DNA of 55,024 nucleotides from Pseudomonadaceae bacterium (lineage in GTDB: Bacteria; Pseudomonadota; Gammaproteobacteria; Pseudomonadales; Azotimanducaceae), in NCBI GenBank assembly GCA_024743175.1, contig JANSXA010000016.1, forward strand, positions 1 through 55,024, read 5' to 3'. The position numbers and the translations under genes were made by a program. Under the pieces are notes generated by a model. It searched no databases. It was not told where the DNA came from and was given only the letters and a program-made list of their open reading frames with translations. The stretch's first letter is position 1, and each line of letters opens with the position of its first letter. Shown piece by piece: positions 36,571 through 45,654 of this stretch.

Positions 36571-37250
36571 AACAGATGATCAGCCGTCGAGAATCACTTC
36601 GAAGAATGACCTTATTGGCTGCAAGCTGGGGAATGCCTTTCAGTTTTGTGGCAGCCAGCGACCTCAGCGCAGCCCCGTGGATAAACGTCGAACCAGAACC
36701 GGTCACCGCGCCTGGATATGGCACCGATCCTGACTTACTGCATCCGGCACCTGTACCCTGGCCTAAAACGCTGACGAAAGATCAACAGGTTTTGATCAGC
36801 ACTCTGGCGGATATTCTGATACCCACCGAAAATGGTCTTCCAAGTGCTTCCGAAGCCGGCGTTGTTGAAGTGTTAGATGAATGGGTGAGCGCCCCTTACC
36901 CAAGTCAACAGGCACACCGTGCGCAAATACTTTCCGGCCTGATATGGTGCGACGCCCGGGCACAGCACCTGTTTGCCCAACCGTTTTCCCAGCTGAATGC
37001 TGATGCGCAGCGCAAGATCATTGACGAGATCGCCTTCCCGGTTACCGACGACAAACAGGAAGTTCCAGCTCCAGTCTCGTTTTTCAGCCTGTTGCGCGCG
37101 CTTGTCACCGGTATGTACTACTCGAGCCCCGCGGGTGTGCAGGAACTCGGCTATCAGGGCAATGTACCCATCAGCGGTGATTACCCGGGCCCCAGTCGCG
37201 AAGCCCTGCAACACCTGAATACCATCAAAGCAGAGCTGGGATTGGAGTAA
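36567..37250 (+). CDS. Gluconate 2-dehydrogenase subunit 3 family, Tat signal (first copy)
   Basis: The 227-residue protein opens with a twin-arginine signal (SRRESLRRMTLLAASWGMPFSFVAA). A helical PF13618-type domain follows, with QVLISTLADILIPTENGLPSASEAGVVEVLDEWV and FFSLLRALVTGMYYSSPAGVQELGYQG. In related dehydrogenases this subunit pairs with the GMC large subunit and carries it through the Tat pore. The GTG start at 36567 overlaps the large-subunit stop (GTGA), giving translational coupling. It has no catalytic motif of its own. Confidence 0.88.
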   Translation: MKQMISRRESLRRMTLLAASWGMPFSFVAASDLSAAPWINVEPEPVTAPGYGTDPDLLHPAPVPWPKTLTKDQQVLISTLADILIPTENGLPSASEAGVVEVLDEWVSAPYPSQQAHRAQILSGLIWCDARAQHLFAQPFSQLNADAQRKIIDEIAFPVTDDKQEVPAPVSFFSLLRALVTGMYYSSPAGVQELGYQGNVPISGDYPGPSREALQHLNTIKAELGLE

Positions 37251-37293
37251 CTGCAGCCCTGTGTCCGCCAGCATCCACACGAGGTGATCCATT

Positions 37294-38979
37294 GTGTCCA
37301 AAACTGAAACTAAATTCGACGCCATTGTAGTCGGCTCGGGCATCTCAGGAGGCTGGGCGGCAAAAGAACTGACCGAACGCGGTTTAAACGTTCTGTTACT
37401 AGAACGCGGCAAAAACGTTGAACATATCAAAGACTACGTGAATGCACGTAAAGGACCGTGGGAGTACCCACATCGTGGCCAACGAACCTACGCGATGGAA
37501 GAAGCTTACCCTGTCTTACGTCGCGACTACCCTCTGAACGAGCGTAATCTCGACTGGTGGGCCTCCGATCAGGACTCACCCTACACAGAAGTGAAACGCT
37601 TCGACTGGTATCGCGGTTATCAGGTGGGTGGCAGATCATTGACCTGGGGCCGCCAGAGTTATCGACTGGGTGATCTCGATTTTGAAGCGAACGCCCGCGA
37701 GGGTATCGCGGTAGATTGGCCGGTCCGCTATGACGAACTGAAGCCGTGGTACGACCACGTTGAACGCTTCGCCGGTATTTCAGGCTCCAAAGAAAATCTC
37801 CCGCAGCTACCTGACGGCGAATTTCAACCGGCTATGCCGCTGAATTGTGGCGAACAACAGGCTGCTGAACAGTTAAAAAAGGCCTTTGACGGGCAGCGTC
37901 ACATGATTCCGGGACGGGTCGCCAATCTCACCCAGCCGCTACCCGGACGATCACCTTGTCAGTATCGAGCGGCGTGTTATCTGGGTTGCCCGTATGGGGC
38001 CTATTTCAGCAGTCAGTCTTCGACCCTGCCGGCAGCCATGGCTACCGGGAAACTTGTTCTGCGACCGTTTGCGATTGTTACCGAACTGAACTACGACAAA
38101 GATAAACAAAGAGTTGTAGGCGTGCGTGTGCAGGACGCGATAACCAACAACACCACTGAGTATCAGTCGAAAATAGTATTTTTGTGTGCCTCCACTTTAA
38201 ATTCGACCTGGCTGTTAATGCGCTCTGCGACTGATATCTGGCCAGGGGGGCTGGGCAGCAGCTCGGGCGAGCTCGGCCACAATCTGATGGACCATCACTT
38301 TCGTCTTGGTGCTCGAGGGCGCCTCGAAGGCCTCGACGACAGATATTATTTTGGTGCCCGTCCCACCGGCTTCTACATACCTCGATATCGCAACCTTAAA
38401 GGCGACAAACGGGACTATCTGCGCGGCTTCGGCTACCAGGGTTCCGCTTCGCGTGGCGATTGGTCCAGGGCTGTGCGGGAACTGGGTATCGGCGCCAAGT
38501 TCAAAGACGCGCTCACCCAGCCCGGGCAATGGAGTATCGGCGCCACGGCATTTGGCGAAATGTTGCCGGACCACAACAATAAAATTTCGATAGATTTGAC
38601 CCGTACTGATAAGTGGGGGCAACCGGTGCTTGCCATCGATTGCGAAATTGGCGAAAACGAAAAGCTTATGCGCAAAGACATGATGAATGACATGGCGGAA
38701 ACGCTGCAGGCCGCCGGCGCCGTAGATGTACAGACCTATGACGCCGGTTATGCGCCGGGCCAGGGGATTCACGAAATGGGAACGGCACGCATGGGGCGCG
38801 ACCCCAGCACCTCTGTGCTTAACCGCTGGAACCAGGTATGGGATGCACCTAACGTTTTTGTTACCGACGGCTCCTGTATGACCTCCGCCGCCAACCAGAA
38901 CCCTTCTCTTACGTACATGGCATTGACTGCACGTGCTGCAGACTATGCCGTGGCTGAACTGAAACGACAGAATCTGTAG
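37294..38979 (+). CDS. GMC-family dehydrogenase, large subunit (second copy)
   Basis: The 561-residue flavoprotein is homologous to the one just upstream. It has IVVGSGISGGWAAKELTERG for FAD, GGRSLTWGRQS, and HEMGTARMG. The C-terminal part reads SAANQNPSLTYMAL, which differs from the NPHKNCTLT of the first copy. That suggests a different substrate or electron path. The same Cys spacing occurs at Cys222, Cys228, Cys232. The GTG start at 37294 is preceded by GAGGTGATCC. No signal peptide; export would depend on the Tat subunit encoded 9 bases downstream. The function is probably oxidation of a glycoside or sugar. Confidence 0.88.
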   Translation: MSKTETKFDAIVVGSGISGGWAAKELTERGLNVLLLERGKNVEHIKDYVNARKGPWEYPHRGQRTYAMEEAYPVLRRDYPLNERNLDWWASDQDSPYTEVKRFDWYRGYQVGGRSLTWGRQSYRLGDLDFEANAREGIAVDWPVRYDELKPWYDHVERFAGISGSKENLPQLPDGEFQPAMPLNCGEQQAAEQLKKAFDGQRHMIPGRVANLTQPLPGRSPCQYRAACYLGCPYGAYFSSQSSTLPAAMATGKLVLRPFAIVTELNYDKDKQRVVGVRVQDAITNNTTEYQSKIVFLCASTLNSTWLLMRSATDIWPGGLGSSSGELGHNLMDHHFRLGARGRLEGLDDRYYFGARPTGFYIPRYRNLKGDKRDYLRGFGYQGSASRGDWSRAVRELGIGAKFKDALTQPGQWSIGATAFGEMLPDHNNKISIDLTRTDKWGQPVLAIDCEIGENEKLMRKDMMNDMAETLQAAGAVDVQTYDAGYAPGQGIHEMGTARMGRDPSTSVLNRWNQVWDAPNVFVTDGSCMTSAANQNPSLTYMALTARAADYAVAELKRQNL

Positions 38980-38988
38980 AGACCTGAT

Positions 38989-39618
38989 ATGGCGACAAGC
39001 GAAAATACAAACAGTGGACAACCGAATTCCCCGAGCCGGCGCGAAGTCATCAGGAATGCCCTGCTCCTCAGTGGATACACGTCTCTTGTCGGTACAGGCA
39101 CTCTGGCGACCGGGTGTGCAACCACTTTAAATCGGTCAGATGCGGTCACCTCAACAGCCTTCAGTGTGGATGAAATTCAGTGGTTGGACGAAGTGGCTGA
39201 AACAATATTGCCGGAAACCGATACACCAGGCGCAAAAGCCGCGGAGGTTGGCGCCTTTATCGCCATTATGGTGACCGATACTTATTCACCTGAAGAACAG
39301 GCTTTATTTCACGCAGGCACCAGGGCGCTCGAATCAGAATGTGTTGCGACGTATGGCACAGGTTTTATGGGCGCTACAGCATCACAACGCCTGTCACTCC
39401 TGGAACGACTGGACCAGGAACAGATCACCTACACGCTTAACAAGCCAGCAGACTCAGCGCCACACTATTTTCACACCATCAAACAACTTACCGCGTTTGG
39501 CTACTTCACTTCAGAGATCGGTTATACCCAGGCATTAAGGTACGTTGAAAGTCCGGGGCGTTTTGACCCCTGTGTTGAGTACACACCCGGCGAACGCGCC
39601 TGGGCTCGACACGCCTGA
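38989..39618 (+). CDS. Gluconate 2-dehydrogenase subunit 3 family, Tat signal (second copy)
   Basis: The 209-residue protein has an N-terminal PSRREVIRNALLLSGYTSLVG twin-arginine signal, followed by a Cys after LATG that could allow Tat lipoprotein anchoring. A PF13618-like helical domain follows, with DEVAETILPETDTPGAKAAEVGAFIAIMV and FTSEIGYTQALRY. It should pair with the second GMC subunit just upstream. Its stop lies 1 base before the end of the convergent DUF1080 gene, so the two operons meet here. Confidence 0.85.
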   Translation: MATSENTNSGQPNSPSRREVIRNALLLSGYTSLVGTGTLATGCATTLNRSDAVTSTAFSVDEIQWLDEVAETILPETDTPGAKAAEVGAFIAIMVTDTYSPEEQALFHAGTRALESECVATYGTGFMGATASQRLSLLERLDQEQITYTLNKPADSAPHYFHTIKQLTAFGYFTSEIGYTQALRYVESPGRFDPCVEYTPGERAWARHA

Positions 39619-39619
39619 G

Positions 39620-40411
39620 CTATTGTACTGCGGGTGGTGTGAGCGGTTCGAGGTTGAGCAGCTCAATGTTACGAAACTGAATCGGATGCCCTTCGCTTTG
39701 CAGCGAGATGTAACCCGCATCCAGCACTTTACCTTCAGGTTTCATTTCCGGTCGATGACCTGAAACCACACCGCCCCCTGTTGTGATTCCGCCATAACTC
39801 ATGACTTCCACGCCGTTCACAAAATGGCTGATCTGGTAATCACCTGATACCACCACGTCAATCTTCACCCATTGATCATCATGGAATGTAGGTGAAGACG
39901 CGGGCACGCAGTGAGTGTCGGTGAATTCACCCTGGTAAACGATATGGGTACCCGGCGAACACATATTTGCCGTCGGCCGCTCTTTCCCATCACCCAGGCC
40001 ACCAAGAAACTGAACCTCGATCGAAATAGGGAAATCCTGAGCTGCTGGCATGGTCCGGGGGTCCTGGCTGTGCACCATCACACCACTGTTCTTAAATGCC
40101 CACGCCGGCGCACCCGGCGCCTGCTCGCCAATAAAACGATACTCAAGCCGCAGGCGATAGTGACTATAGGGTGTTGCGAAGAACAGGTGGCCAAACTGAT
40201 TGTTGAAATCATCATAGTCGGCATACGAAACCGTCAGCAACCCATCCTCGACTCTGAAAGTATTGGCTGGATCCTCGCCCCATTCATAGCCTCGAATTTT
40301 AGGCTGCCAGCCGGTCAGGTCCGTGCCGTTGAATAACGGCTGCCACTGATTCTGAGCCAGTGCAGGCATGCACGTGAAAAACACAACCAGGAAGACTGCA
40401 GTCTTACGCAT
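39620..40411 (-). CDS. DUF1080 protein, putative 3-keto-glycoside hydrolase (second copy)
   Basis: The 263-residue exported protein has signal peptide RKTAVFLVVFFTCMPALAQ and one DUF1080 domain: WQPLFNGTDLTGWQPKIRGYEW, the HYRLRLEYRF strand, AWAFKNSGVMVHSQDPRTM, and a final YISLQSEGHPIQFRNIELLNL. It is longer than the copy at 34130-34876 and only distantly like it, so substrate choice may differ. A CAGGAGATTACC site supports the start. It is third in the - strand operon after the symporter and the isomerase. Confidence 0.85.
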   Translation of the reverse strand: MRKTAVFLVVFFTCMPALAQNQWQPLFNGTDLTGWQPKIRGYEWGEDPANTFRVEDGLLTVSYADYDDFNNQFGHLFFATPYSHYRLRLEYRFIGEQAPGAPAWAFKNSGVMVHSQDPRTMPAAQDFPISIEVQFLGGLGDGKERPTANMCSPGTHIVYQGEFTDTHCVPASSPTFHDDQWVKIDVVVSGDYQISHFVNGVEVMSYGGITTGGGVVSGHRPEMKPEGKVLDAGYISLQSEGHPIQFRNIELLNLEPLTPPAVQ

Positions 40412-40432
40412 GGTAATCTCCTGATAACATTG

Positions 40433-41260
40433 CTAGTAGCGGAGCGCCTGCAATGTCTTGATGCTGTATTGGACAGATGCCAGCGAATCTTCGGGACGAT
40501 CATGTTCAACAAAGTAATGCTGCAGACCGCTGCCTGCGGCAAACATGGCTGCAAAATCTATCACCCCTTTGCCTACCGAAACCATTTCACCCGCCGCTGT
40601 GCGATCTTTGACATGACACAATGGAAATCTTTCCGGGTCAGCCTGAAGATAGCTGCGCGCATCCACACCCGCATGAGTCGCCCAGAACAGATCCAACTCG
40701 AATTGAACCAGCCGAGCATCACACTCTCGCAGCATGACGTCAAAAGCCCGCTCATCACCCAGCGCTTCAAACTCAAAATCATGGTTGTGATAACACAACT
40801 GCACACCCGCACCACGGCATTGCTCGCCAAAGGTGTTGAGTACCTCTATGACCTGGCTGTAACCTGCCAGCGTTCTGAGTTCCGGTGCAATCCAGGGCAA
40901 GACAATAAACTGATAACCAATGGTTTCTGCTGCTTCAAGAATCGCTTCTGGCGAAGCTGCCATCAAGTCGAAAGGCACATGGGCTGCCGGTGCTGTCAGA
41001 TTGTTGTCCTGCAGCGCAGCAACAAACTGTGCCGGACTCAGATTACCAGTGCCGGCGGTTTCAACTTCAACGTAACCCGCTTGCGCAATGGCTGCCAGGG
41101 TTGCCGCAACGTCTTTAGCCATCAGGTCCCGCACCGTATACAGCTGCAGGCCAATCCTCTGCAGATGTCGTGTTTTTTCAAGGGCGAGCAACGGTGCTGC
41201 TAACACCCCAGCGCTTCCAAGCCCTAGCGCTTGCAGGTACTGACGACGCGTCAAACTCAT
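40433..41260 (-). CDS. Sugar phosphate isomerase/epimerase-like TIM barrel, Tat signal
   Basis: About 275 residues. The ATG at 41260 overlaps the MFS stop by 4 bases and has AGGAGAACCTAC upstream. The N-terminus LTRRQYLQALGLGSAGVLAAPLLALE is a Tat signal. The rest is a xylose-isomerase-like TIM barrel (IGLQLYTVRDL, YVEVETAG, CYHNHDFEFEAL with likely metal ligands, FELDLFWATHAGVD, PLCHVKDR). In keto-glycoside systems such proteins act as eliminases or epimerases on 3-oxidised sugars; the family also contains plain sugar epimerases. Tat export fits cofactor insertion or metal loading before export. Function is inferred from context. Confidence 0.83.
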   Translation of the reverse strand: MSLTRRQYLQALGLGSAGVLAAPLLALEKTRHLQRIGLQLYTVRDLMAKDVAATLAAIAQAGYVEVETAGTGNLSPAQFVAALQDNNLTAPAAHVPFDLMAASPEAILEAAETIGYQFIVLPWIAPELRTLAGYSQVIEVLNTFGEQCRGAGVQLCYHNHDFEFEALGDERAFDVMLRECDARLVQFELDLFWATHAGVDARSYLQADPERFPLCHVKDRTAAGEMVSVGKGVIDFAAMFAAGSGLQHYFVEHDRPEDSLASVQYSIKTLQALRY

Positions 41261-42495
41261 GTAGGTTCTCCTGCGGATTGAACGGTTGCGGATCCCTGCG
41301 CGGTGGTGTCCTCGCGGAACACCATGGCAAATATGATGGCAATCAGACCGGCAAAAGCGCAGGGCACAAGCCATATCGTCTGCCAGTCGTGGCCATCCTG
41401 TACAACAAAGCTCTCAACGATCTGTCCGGCAATGAACGTGCCTATCGCCATGCCGGCGCCATAGGTAAGTAAAGTGATGAATCCCTGAGCGGAAGCCCGC
41501 ATTTCTTCCGGCGCACGCTGGTCGATGTAGATCTGACCGGTAACAAAAAAGAAGTCGTAACAGACCCCGTGTAACAGAATGCCCAGATACAACAGCCCGA
41601 TCAGGTCAACAGAGCCGAAAGCAAATACACCGTATCGCAGCACCCAGGCCAGCATGCCTACCAACAACATCCATTTCACGCCCAATCGACGAAAGAAAAA
41701 AGGCATCGCTAACAGAAACAAGGCTTCAGACACCTGACCCAGGGTCATTTTGGCAGCCACCCCCTGCATGCCAATTTCGTTAAGAAAAAGATTGGCAAAG
41801 CTGTAGTAGAAGGCCAGTGGAATACAGATCAGTAGAGAGCTTGCAGCAAAAATCGCAAAGGAGCGTTCTTTCAATAAAGACAGTGCCTCCAGCCCCAATA
41901 CCCGCCCCATGGTCACCTGTTCACCCCGACTCGCCGGCGGTGTATTCGGCAACGTGAAGCAGTACAACCCCAGAACCGCTGAACTGGCCGCTGCCATTGT
42001 CATCGGCAGGGCAGTGGCTTCAACATTACCGCCACCGCTGGCCAGCACGTAGGTAATCGACAAACCTGCCACTATCCAGCCAATGGTTCCCCACACTCTG
42101 ACTTTCGGAAATTGCAGGTCGGGTGACTGCATCTGCGCAAAACCAATACTGTTGGCCAGGGCAAGGGTCGACATATAACAGGCATTATAGACAAGCAGCC
42201 AGAAAATGATGTCGCCTGCCTGGCTCAGGCTTGTGACATGAAACAACACCGCTGCGCCAACCAGGTGCAACAGCGCAATCACTTTCTCCGAATCAAAAAA
42301 CCGGTCAGCGACCATGCCTACAAATATAGGCGCAATAATGGCGCCGATATTATTTGTCAGGTAAGCGGTGCCGATGTCTGATCCTGAAAAGCCCAATGCG
42401 TTGAGGTAGGTCCCCAGGGTTACAAACCAGGCTCCCCAGACAAAAAACTGCAGAAACATCAGCAGGCTCAAACGGCTGTAGATAGATGAAGTCAT
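41257..42495 (-). CDS. MFS transporter, nucleoside:H+ symporter type
   Basis: About 412 residues with 12 predicted membrane helices. The N-terminal LSLLMFLQFFVWGAWFVTLGTYLNALGFSGSDIGTAYL matches the NupG/XapB-type (Nuc_H_symport) family. These import nucleosides or sugars with protons. Homologues of this subfamily often sit next to DUF1080 and isomerase genes, so sugar or keto-sugar uptake is likely. I choose the ATG at 42495 for the N-terminus; a start at 42540 would add 15 non-family residues. It heads the - strand operon that meets the GMC operon. Confidence 0.82.
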   Translation of the reverse strand: MTSSIYSRLSLLMFLQFFVWGAWFVTLGTYLNALGFSGSDIGTAYLTNNIGAIIAPIFVGMVADRFFDSEKVIALLHLVGAAVLFHVTSLSQAGDIIFWLLVYNACYMSTLALANSIGFAQMQSPDLQFPKVRVWGTIGWIVAGLSITYVLASGGGNVEATALPMTMAAASSAVLGLYCFTLPNTPPASRGEQVTMGRVLGLEALSLLKERSFAIFAASSLLICIPLAFYYSFANLFLNEIGMQGVAAKMTLGQVSEALFLLAMPFFFRRLGVKWMLLVGMLAWVLRYGVFAFGSVDLIGLLYLGILLHGVCYDFFFVTGQIYIDQRAPEEMRASAQGFITLLTYGAGMAIGTFIAGQIVESFVVQDGHDWQTIWLVPCAFAGLIAIIFAMVFREDTTAQGSATVQSAGEPT

Positions 42496-42637
42496 AACGG
42501 TCAGGGCTCTGCAGCGGCAACAGCTCCGAGAATACACCATGACTGAGATAGCGGCGAACAGGCTTTCCGATTGGGTTCTGATGATAGCTTGCTATACTCA
42601 ACTGCCATTATCCGACGGCACAGCACAAGGTAGACAT

Positions 42638-44458
42638 GTGAGCACAACCAACACCCTCTCAACATCTCATACACCTGAAGACCTGGGGTTTGATCCCGAT
42701 GTCTTACGCGAGAAATACCGTATCGAGCGTGATAAACGTCTGCGGAATGACGGTAACAGTCAGTACACAGAAGTCACCGGCGATTTCACGCACTACGTAG
42801 ATGATCCTTATATCGAAAAACGCATCGAGCGCGAACCGCTGACAGACGAGATGGACGTCATTGTTATCGGTGGTGGCTTCGGTGGTCTGATCACCGGTGC
42901 ACGTCTGCGCGAGGCCGGCATCAAAAAGATACGCATTATTGAGAAAGGTGGCGACTTTGGTGGCACCTGGTACTGGAATCGTTATCCCGGCGCAGCCTGT
43001 GATGTGGAGTCCTACATTTACCTGCCGCTGTGCGAAGAACTCAATTTTGTACCCAGAGAAAAGTACACCCACGCACCCGAAATACTTCAGCACAGCCACA
43101 ATATCGGCAAAAAATATAACCTCTATGAAGATGCCTGCTTCCAGACTGAGGTCACTGCTCTGAACTGGGATGAAGCCAGCGCTCGCTGGGTCGTTCACAC
43201 CAATCGCGGCGACGCCATGCAGGCTCGCTTTGTGGCGATGTCTAACGGTCCACTGAACCGACCGAAACTGCCAGGGATTGCAGGTATCAGCGACTATCGG
43301 GGGCATACCTTCCACACCAGCCGCTGGGACTACAACTACACCGGTGGCGGACCAGAAGGTAACCTGGAAAAGCTGGCAGACAAGCGCGTGGCCATCATCG
43401 GAACTGGTGCAACCGCTGTCCAGTGTGTACCGCACCTCGGCGCTTCTGCTCAGGAACTGTTTGTTTTCCAGCGCACCCCCTCCTCCATTGATGTGCGCGA
43501 CAATCGGCCGACTGATCAGGAGTGGGCTGCGAGCTTGAAACCCGGCTGGCAGCAGGAACGCATGGAAAACTTCAATACGCTGACCTCAGGTGGCATTGTT
43601 GAAGAAGACCTGATTCAGGATGGCTGGACAGAAATCATCCGCAACCTCATTTCCATGGCTAACTACCGCGGCAAGGATATTCCGCGCGCTGAAGTCCCCA
43701 GGCTTATGGAGCTTGCAGATTTCAAGAAGATGGAACAGGTGCGCGCTCGCGCGGAGGCTATTGTCGAGGATCCGGACACGGCTGAATCGCTCAAACCCTT
43801 TTACCGTCAGTTCTGCAAACGTCCCTGTTTCCACGACGAATATCTACCTACTTTCAATCGGAAAAACGTTCACCTGATTGATACGGATGGCAAAGGTGTT
43901 GAACGCCTGACTGCCAGAGGTGTGGTTGCCAACGGCCGTGAATATGAAGTGGACTGCGTTATTTTCGCTACGGGTTTCGAGGTCGGCACCGACTACACCC
44001 GTCGCGCGGGGTATGATGTAACCGGTAGAAACGGCCTGACGCTCAGTGAGAAATGGCGCGATGGTATGCGTACACTGCATGGCCTGCACAGCCGGGGATT
44101 TCCAAATCTTTTTATCATCAGCAACGGCCAGGGTGCCTTCACCACGAATTTCCCTCACGCGATGAATGAGTCTGCCAAACACATCAGCTATATCGTTAAA
44201 CAGTGCAATGCCGGAAACATCACCTGCATTGAGCCGAGCCAGGCCGCTGAAGACGCCTGGGTTGAAGAAATTATTTCTCTGGCCCGATTCAGTGAGTCTT
44301 TCCAGGCGTCCTGCACACCAGGCTATTACAATAACGAAGGCAAGCCGAACCCGAAAAGCGTGCAGAACGCCAGCTACGGCAAAGGGCCGAATCCCTTCTT
44401 TGCGAAAATGAAAGCCTGGCGGGAAGACGGCACTATGCCTGGCCTGGAATTGAGTTAA
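42638..44458 (+). CDS. Baeyer-Villiger monooxygenase, second copy
   Basis: About 606 residues. The arrangement matches the copy at 11330-13165: N-terminal extension LREKYRIERDKRLRNDG, FAD site VIGGGFGGLI, GGDFGGTWYWNRYPGAACD, BVMO fingerprint YRGHTFHTSRWD near residue 220, and second dinucleotide site IIGTGATAVQ. The GTG at 42638 with AAGG upstream aligns the N-terminus with the paralogue; an upstream ATG at 42539 would add 33 residues without family support. Role as for the first copy; substrate unknown. It is divergent from the symporter operon. Confidence 0.9.
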   Translation: MSTTNTLSTSHTPEDLGFDPDVLREKYRIERDKRLRNDGNSQYTEVTGDFTHYVDDPYIEKRIEREPLTDEMDVIVIGGGFGGLITGARLREAGIKKIRIIEKGGDFGGTWYWNRYPGAACDVESYIYLPLCEELNFVPREKYTHAPEILQHSHNIGKKYNLYEDACFQTEVTALNWDEASARWVVHTNRGDAMQARFVAMSNGPLNRPKLPGIAGISDYRGHTFHTSRWDYNYTGGGPEGNLEKLADKRVAIIGTGATAVQCVPHLGASAQELFVFQRTPSSIDVRDNRPTDQEWAASLKPGWQQERMENFNTLTSGGIVEEDLIQDGWTEIIRNLISMANYRGKDIPRAEVPRLMELADFKKMEQVRARAEAIVEDPDTAESLKPFYRQFCKRPCFHDEYLPTFNRKNVHLIDTDGKGVERLTARGVVANGREYEVDCVIFATGFEVGTDYTRRAGYDVTGRNGLTLSEKWRDGMRTLHGLHSRGFPNLFIISNGQGAFTTNFPHAMNESAKHISYIVKQCNAGNITCIEPSQAAEDAWVEEIISLARFSESFQASCTPGYYNNEGKPNPKSVQNASYGKGPNPFFAKMKAWREDGTMPGLELS

Positions 44459-44553
44459 GCGGGGCGTACTGATGCGCTCGCTAAAGTCGAGCGTTCACGC
44501 GATACTCACCGCTGCAGGAGTAATCTTGTCCTACTTTTAAGAAGAAGTTTTGC

Positions 44554-45654
44554 ATGACGCGGTTCAGTTACAACATCACTAAATTTGCTCTGATCGCGGC
44601 TCTGTTGCCCGCCTTGGGCCATACAGCAGCGCCCGGCGGCCCACCACCACCAACCGCCGTCATTGTCGAAAAGGTAACTACACAGACAATTGCAGATACC
44701 CTTGAAGCGCTGGGGACACTGCGCGCCAATGAGTCGGTTCAAATAACTGCAAAAGTAGCCGACACCATATCCGCTGTCCGCTTCAATGATGGCGAATCTG
44801 TATCTGCAGGCGATGTACTCGTTGAGCAGACCGACGCGGAAGAAGCAGCCCTGCTGGAGGAAGCCGAGTCCCTGGCGGAAGAAGCCAAACGCCAGTTCGA
44901 GCGCATCGAAAGCCTGGTTGCCCAAGGCAGTGCATCCGAATCGCTGCTGGATGAGCGACGTCAAAACTGGCGCACCGCCAGCGCAAGAGAGAGCGCTGTT
45001 CGCTCGCGCTTGAAAGATCGCCTGATTACCGCCCCTTTCAGCGGACATGTGGGCCTGCGGCGCATCAGTCCAGGTGCTCTGGTTTCCCCCGGTGATGTCA
45101 TCACAACGCTGGTCGACGACTCCAGCATGAAACTCGATTTCACGATCCCGGCTGTTTATCTCGATACCGTACGCGTCGGTACCGTTATCGACGCCACCAC
45201 CTCTGTTTATCCACAGCGCGCATTCCGCGGTACCGTCAGTTCGGTCGACAGCACCATCGATCCGGTAACGCGCTCTATTACCATCAGAGCCATCCTGCCC
45301 AACGACGATCACGCTCTGGTTCCCGGAATGCTGATGACCCTTGAGCTGCGGCGTAACCCACGCGAGGCAATTGTGATTTCTGAAGAAACGATCATTCCAC
45401 GCGGCAGCGAAACCCATGTGTTAGTCGTTGATGAAACCGTCAGCCCTGCTGTCGCTGAGCAGCGCAGCGTCGTCTTAGGTCGACGCCTGGCAGGCAAAGT
45501 TGAAGTACGTAGCGGACTCAGTGAAGGTGAGACGATCATTTCTCACGGCACTCTGAAGGTGCGACCCGGTGCACCTGTACGCATTCAGGCTGTTGATGAC
45601 AACACGCGATCTATCGCTGACATGATTCGCAGCGAGCCTGCAGCCAGCGGATGA
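44554..45654 (+). CDS. RND efflux periplasmic adaptor (membrane fusion protein)
   Basis: The 366-residue protein has a signal peptide (NITKFALIAALLPALGHTAA). Next come a lipoyl/biotinyl-like first half (TLEALGTLRANESVQITAKVADTISAVRF), a coiled-coil hairpin (about 85-140) rich in Glu/Ala/Leu, and the HlyD-like barrel (LITAPFSGHVGLRRISPGALVSPGDVITTLVD). The order is that of AcrA/MexA-type adaptors. Its stop overlaps the transporter ATG (ATGA), so the pair is translationally coupled. An outer-membrane channel gene is not seen, so TolC must be supplied elsewhere. Confidence 0.9.
   Translation: MTRFSYNITKFALIAALLPALGHTAAPGGPPPPTAVIVEKVTTQTIADTLEALGTLRANESVQITAKVADTISAVRFNDGESVSAGDVLVEQTDAEEAALLEEAESLAEEAKRQFERIESLVAQGSASESLLDERRQNWRTASARESAVRSRLKDRLITAPFSGHVGLRRISPGALVSPGDVITTLVDDSSMKLDFTIPAVYLDTVRVGTVIDATTSVYPQRAFRGTVSSVDSTIDPVTRSITIRAILPNDDHALVPGMLMTLELRRNPREAIVISEETIIPRGSETHVLVVDETVSPAVAEQRSVVLGRRLAGKVEVRSGLSEGETIISHGTLKVRPGAPVRIQAVDDNTRSIADMIRSEPAASG

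Noticed and set aside
38215-39021. 268-codon - strand frame under the second GMC dehydrogenase
   Set aside because: It is antisense to a clear GMC gene, with no domain and a Cys/His-rich start.
34873-39618. A cytochrome c third subunit for the GMC enzymes
   Set aside because: No CxxCH haem motif is encoded next to either GMC pair.
42704-43435. 243-codon - strand frame under the second BVMO
   Set aside because: It is an antisense shadow; the + strand carries the full BVMO motif set.
44506-45417. 303-codon - strand frame under the RND adaptor gene
   Set aside because: Gly/Asp/Arg-rich with no recognisable domain; the adaptor on the other strand is complete.
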